64,000 nt of DNA from Bacillota bacterium. GTDB taxonomy: Bacteria > Bacillota > UBA4882 > UBA8346. The notes below the pieces were generated by a model. The model was not told where the DNA came from. It saw nothing but the letters and a program-made list of their open reading frames with translations, and searched no databases. Location of the stretch: assembly GCA_023392595.1 (NCBI GenBank), contig JAEVYU010000003.1, positions 1-64,000 on the forward strand. The letters run 5' to 3'. The position numbers were made by a program, and so were the translations under genes. Position 1 is the first letter of the stretch. Every line of letters begins with the position of its first letter. Positions 61,157-64,000 of the stretch are shown here, one piece after another.

Positions 61157-62299
61157 TTAACGCAAGACCCCGTCTTTTTGCAGGGATATATTGACAGCCA
61201 CTTGAAAAGGAACCTTTGGAAAGATCTTTTTCCAATCGGTTTCTTCCCAAATTTTAGGTTGCTGAATGCGAAATTGTTCACCAAAGTCAATCACATCGGC
61301 ATTCAAAGCTTGTAATTTGGAAATCAATGGGCTTATTCTCGCTTTTAAAGATTGGGCGAGTTGATTTTCCAGTTCTTCGATATCTTTAGCATCAAGGTTT
61401 GTTTTCTGATCGGTCCGTTCATCCAAACTGGCGGTAATCATGGTTTTTACCATGAAATCAGGAAACCCGCCTCCCCGGGGGATGACTTTGATCTCGGTTC
61501 GCCCCTGGACATTCCGTAAGGAAACTTTTAGGTCCTCTCCAAAGCTCATCCCGCCGGAAGAGAGCTGCCCGGTTAAAAGTCCGAAACATTGGCTTTCCTT
61601 GGCATCTAGTTTTCCTGCCATTTTAGTTCCGTTGAAAACCGCCAATCCGGAAATTTGGTAATTGCCTTCCTTAGGGCCGACATCGATTAAGGGGGCGTAA
61701 GCATCCTTAATTTTATAAAATATTCTCTGGGCAAATTGCCAGACCGGGATGAAGTAAGTCTGGTCGTATTTAGCAACGGATAATCCGGCGGCAATGAACT
61801 CCAGTCCCGGAAGGACCATTTGCGGCGAAGTAAATGTCAAGATATCCCTGGCCGATTTCCCGTTGGTTATGAAAACCAGGGCCTGAGGTGGAGCTTTCGC
61901 GCTGCGGCTAAACCAATCTATTAGTTCGGATATTCCCCCACGGGCTGCGTCTTCTCCGATAATGATCGATTTATTTTGTTGAATCACCAAGCGACGGGAA
62001 GTTTTTGTCTGTAATTCATGAAACGCATTCCCGACACTTTGACCCATAACGCCGGCTATGGTAAAGTTCTTCCCTTCGGGTGCAGCTGCCCCCGCCCCTC
62101 CGGCTCCCGGCGGCAGCATTTTTTGCGGTATCGGTATTTGTACTGTCAGGAATACCTGATGGTCAGGATTGGTATCAATCCCCACCGTAGTGGCGAAAGC
62201 CCGGCGATCCACTTCCTCCAAATCCCAACAACCCGGTAAAATCGATAAAAATATTAATACCCACAAAATCTGGAAAAAACCACTTCGGCTATGCCTCAT
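61157..62299 (-). CDS. Spore germination lipoprotein, Ger(x)C family
   Basis: A 380-residue lipoprotein subunit of a GerA-type nutrient germinant receptor. The signal peptide ends in a lipobox (LSILPGC), followed by WDLEEVDRRAFATTVGID, the family's N-terminal signature. The central ADRGG-like and C-terminal domain (LKARISPLISKLQALNADVIDFG) match Ger(x)C proteins. The ATG at 62299 has GAGGGCGG upstream and overlaps the gerB 3' end by 11 bases. Confidence 0.93.
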   Translation of the reverse strand: MRHSRSGFFQILWVLIFLSILPGCWDLEEVDRRAFATTVGIDTNPDHQVFLTVQIPIPQKMLPPGAGGAGAAAPEGKNFTIAGVMGQSVGNAFHELQTKTSRRLVIQQNKSIIIGEDAARGGISELIDWFSRSAKAPPQALVFITNGKSARDILTFTSPQMVLPGLEFIAAGLSVAKYDQTYFIPVWQFAQRIFYKIKDAYAPLIDVGPKEGNYQISGLAVFNGTKMAGKLDAKESQCFGLLTGQLSSGGMSFGEDLKVSLRNVQGRTEIKVIPRGGGFPDFMVKTMITASLDERTDQKTNLDAKDIEELENQLAQSLKARISPLISKLQALNADVIDFGEQFRIQQPKIWEETDWKKIFPKVPFQVAVNISLQKDGVLR

Positions 62300-63401
62300 G
62301 GAGCCGCCCTCTTTTTCCCCTGAATAAAGCGACAACATAAACGATGAAGGGATAAATGACTACAGGCCCTATCCCATAATGACGTATACTGGTAAAAACC
62401 GTATTTAACCAGTATGTGTTTGGAAAGACCATCAATCCGCTAATCCCTGTTAAAACCAATAATCCAATGATTGTATAGTGAAAGTTCAATACCGGAAATT
62501 GTTGGGTAAGGCCGCCGGCCAAAATAACGAAGTAATAGGAAACGGCGATCAAAAACATAGTCAGCCAGACTATAATAAATAGTAAGCCGAATTGTTCCAT
62601 TACCAGGTAAGGAATACTCAATGAATGCACTGCTTCTAAATTAGGCCAGATAAAGCGCTGACAGACGGGAGCGCTGAAAATTCCGATGGAACCCACGACA
62701 CTCAGAAAAAGGAGTAACGTTCCCGAGGCTGCCGCACCCAGCAAGACGGTGCTCAGTTTACCCGGCTTTTTGAGGAGCGGATAGATTAAAAATGCCGTGC
62801 TTAGCGGTATGAAATTACTTAAAGTCACTATCCCCCCGTTTAAATAACCTAGGGGATGCATGGAGAATACCGGTTGTAAAAAGCTGGTCGTCACATTTTG
62901 CAAAGAGATCAGTTGCATGAATAGCCGAAAAACAATCGTAGGGATAAAAATAAAAGCGGCCATCCGGCATACTGCTTTTAGCCCGGCGACCGCAATGTAG
63001 CCAACCGCCGCCAACAGCGTTATTTCAATGGCGATAACCGGGGTACGGTCCAATAAATAAGTCGATATTAAATAGCAGGCATTGGGAACCACCGTGACAA
63101 GCCAAATCAGGAAAATCCCAAGAAAGCTCAAATTTCCTAATAACGCCAGCGGTTTACCGAAGACCCGGGAGGCAACCTGAAAAAGATCCTCATCCGGAAA
63201 ACGGTTTTTAAAAAGGGTTATCAACCCAATGAGCGGCAGGATCAGGATCAAAGATAATAGTACCGCCCAATAGGCGCTGGGGCCGGAAGTTTTGGCGACA
63301 TCATAGGGAGTAACCAAAAAATCCAATCCTGATAAAGTTGTCAGTAAAAGAATAAAAAACATTGCCGGAGATAACCGGGGCTCTTTAAATGTCGGTTTCA
63401 C
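62289..63401 (-). CDS. Spore germination protein, GerB (GerAB/endospore) family
   Basis: A 370-residue, about ten-span permease-like subunit of the germinant receptor (APC superfamily). The N-terminal RLSPAMFFILLLTTLSGLDF and the region PYDVAKTSGPSAYWAVLLSL are typical. The start is GTG at 63401, with AAGGGGG about eight bases upstream, overlapping the gerA stop as GTGA; the 24 extra upstream codons are inside gerA. Confidence 0.93.
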   Translation of the reverse strand: MKPTFKEPRLSPAMFFILLLTTLSGLDFLVTPYDVAKTSGPSAYWAVLLSLILILPLIGLITLFKNRFPDEDLFQVASRVFGKPLALLGNLSFLGIFLIWLVTVVPNACYLISTYLLDRTPVIAIEITLLAAVGYIAVAGLKAVCRMAAFIFIPTIVFRLFMQLISLQNVTTSFLQPVFSMHPLGYLNGGIVTLSNFIPLSTAFLIYPLLKKPGKLSTVLLGAAASGTLLLFLSVVGSIGIFSAPVCQRFIWPNLEAVHSLSIPYLVMEQFGLLFIIVWLTMFLIAVSYYFVILAGGLTQQFPVLNFHYTIIGLLVLTGISGLMVFPNTYWLNTVFTSIRHYGIGPVVIYPFIVYVVALFRGKRGRLHEA

Positions 63402-64000
63402 GATGGATCCCCCTTCTTTCCGGAGCGGAAACGGTCGCTGGGGTGATAAATTCGTAACCTGCGACGAATCCATAGCGGCCTCCGGATCACCGTATCTTCG
63501 AGCTCAAGGATTTCTATCGGAGCCCAGGGAGCGAGGTAAGCTATGCCAAATGAATTCTGGATTGCCGCATGGGTTAAAATCATAATTCCCGCTATCAACA
63601 GGCCATAAATCCCCATAAAAGCCGCGGCCAAAATGAAAACAAACCGGAGAACCCGCCAGGAAAGCCCAATCTCGTAATTGGGACCGGAATAAGAAGCAAT
63701 CGCGGTGATAATCACAACCACCAGGGTGGCGTTGGAGACCAAACCGGCAGCCACGGACGCAGCGCCCAAAACTATCCCGGCTGTGACTCCCAGTGTTTGA
63801 CTGACCGTGGTAGGTAACCGCAGGCTGCCTTCGCGAAATACCTCCAACACCGTCTCCATCGCCAATATTTCGATTAAAATCGGAAACGCCACTCCCATCC
63901 TGCTCCCGGAAATGGAGAGGGCAAACTTAATCGGCAGCAGTTCCGGATTGGCCCCGACCAAAGCAACGTATAACCCCGGAAGGGCAACGGCGATATTATT
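63398..64000 (-). CDS. Spore germination protein, GerA family, partial
   Basis: C-terminal 200 residues of a GerA-family receptor subunit, open to the window end. Recognisable GerA text: ALPGLYVALVGANPELLPI, SGSRMGVAFPILIEILAME, LRLPTTVSQTLGVTAGIVLG. The C-terminus is a short cytoplasmic tail (RIYHPSDRFRSGKKG). The N-terminal cytoplasmic domain and first membrane spans lie beyond position 64000. Forms an overlapping operon gerA-gerB-gerC. Confidence 0.93.
   Translation of the reverse strand, partial: NNIAVALPGLYVALVGANPELLPIKFALSISGSRMGVAFPILIEILAMETVLEVFREGSLRLPTTVSQTLGVTAGIVLGAASVAAGLVSNATLVVVIITAIASYSGPNYEIGLSWRVLRFVFILAAAFMGIYGLLIAGIMILTHAAIQNSFGIAYLAPWAPIEILELEDTVIRRPLWIRRRLRIYHPSDRFRSGKKGDPS

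Noticed and set aside
60955..61290. Minus-strand frame of 111 codons between gerC and the CDGSH gene
   Set aside because: It overlaps the gerC 3' end and the CDGSH 5' end, crosses a hairpin and shows no start signal.

Overview
The window looks like a chromosomal segment of an endospore-forming Bacillota (Clostridia- or Limnochordia-like) bacterium of moderate GC. The main evidence is a gerA/gerB/gerC germination operon, four CotS-type spore coat kinases, a threonine T-box in front of hom, a zapA-cvpA pair, a dcw cell-wall cluster whose MurE has the meso-diaminopimelate DNPR signature, and a fhs gene. Genus-level placement cannot be made from this sequence alone. I saw no phage, plasmid, CRISPR, rRNA or tRNA gene and no intact transposase. 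There are two short related MITE-like elements and several decayed genes.

Layout. 0-8.3 kb: tagaturonate epimerase, an AraC-type response regulator whose last codons lie in a MITE-like element, T-box-controlled homoserine dehydrogenase, a secreted DUF4139 protein, YjbQ and two unknown proteins. 8.5-13.6 kb: a long, eukaryote-like GMP synthase, a DegT aminotransferase, a GNAT acetyltransferase and phosphotransacetylase. 13.6-17.5 kb: an accessory patch with two gene remnants, then a MarR regulator with a near-consensus promoter and matching palindromic operators, an alpha/beta hydrolase and a frameshifted second hydrolase. 17.6-27 kb: formate-THF ligase, then a self-contained PTS operon (PRD regulator with a fused EIIA, UlaB-like IIB, UlaA-like IIC, split transketolase, HPr without Ser46, EI).

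27.5-39.6 kb: dcw cluster mraZ-rsmH-ftsL-pbp-murE-murF-mraY-ftsW-murG-murA, read on the minus strand behind a three-repeat MraZ operator. murD is missing from its usual place, and murC, murB, ftsQ, ftsA and ftsZ do not follow. 39.8-45.2 kb: a divergent locus with a PHP-domain protein, four CotS-like kinases and an unlisted 54-residue membrane protein. 45.2-52.2 kb: pnp, rpsO (with a structured leader), a double-length U32 peptidase/hydroxylase, a phosphomutase-superfamily metalloenzyme and DUF421.

52.2-64 kb: an envelope-glycosylation set (ChbG/HpnK deacetylase, GT39, GT2 and an internally deleted epimerase), a CvpA protein with a cysteine-rich tail, zapA, an unknown membrane protein, ferritin, OsmC, a double-CDGSH iron-sulfur protein and the gerA-gerB-gerC operon, with gerA cut by the window end. 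Most genes are ordinary core functions. The accessory interest is in the MarR-hydrolase patch, the PTS-transketolase operon, the CotS/PHP locus and the envelope-sugar cluster.
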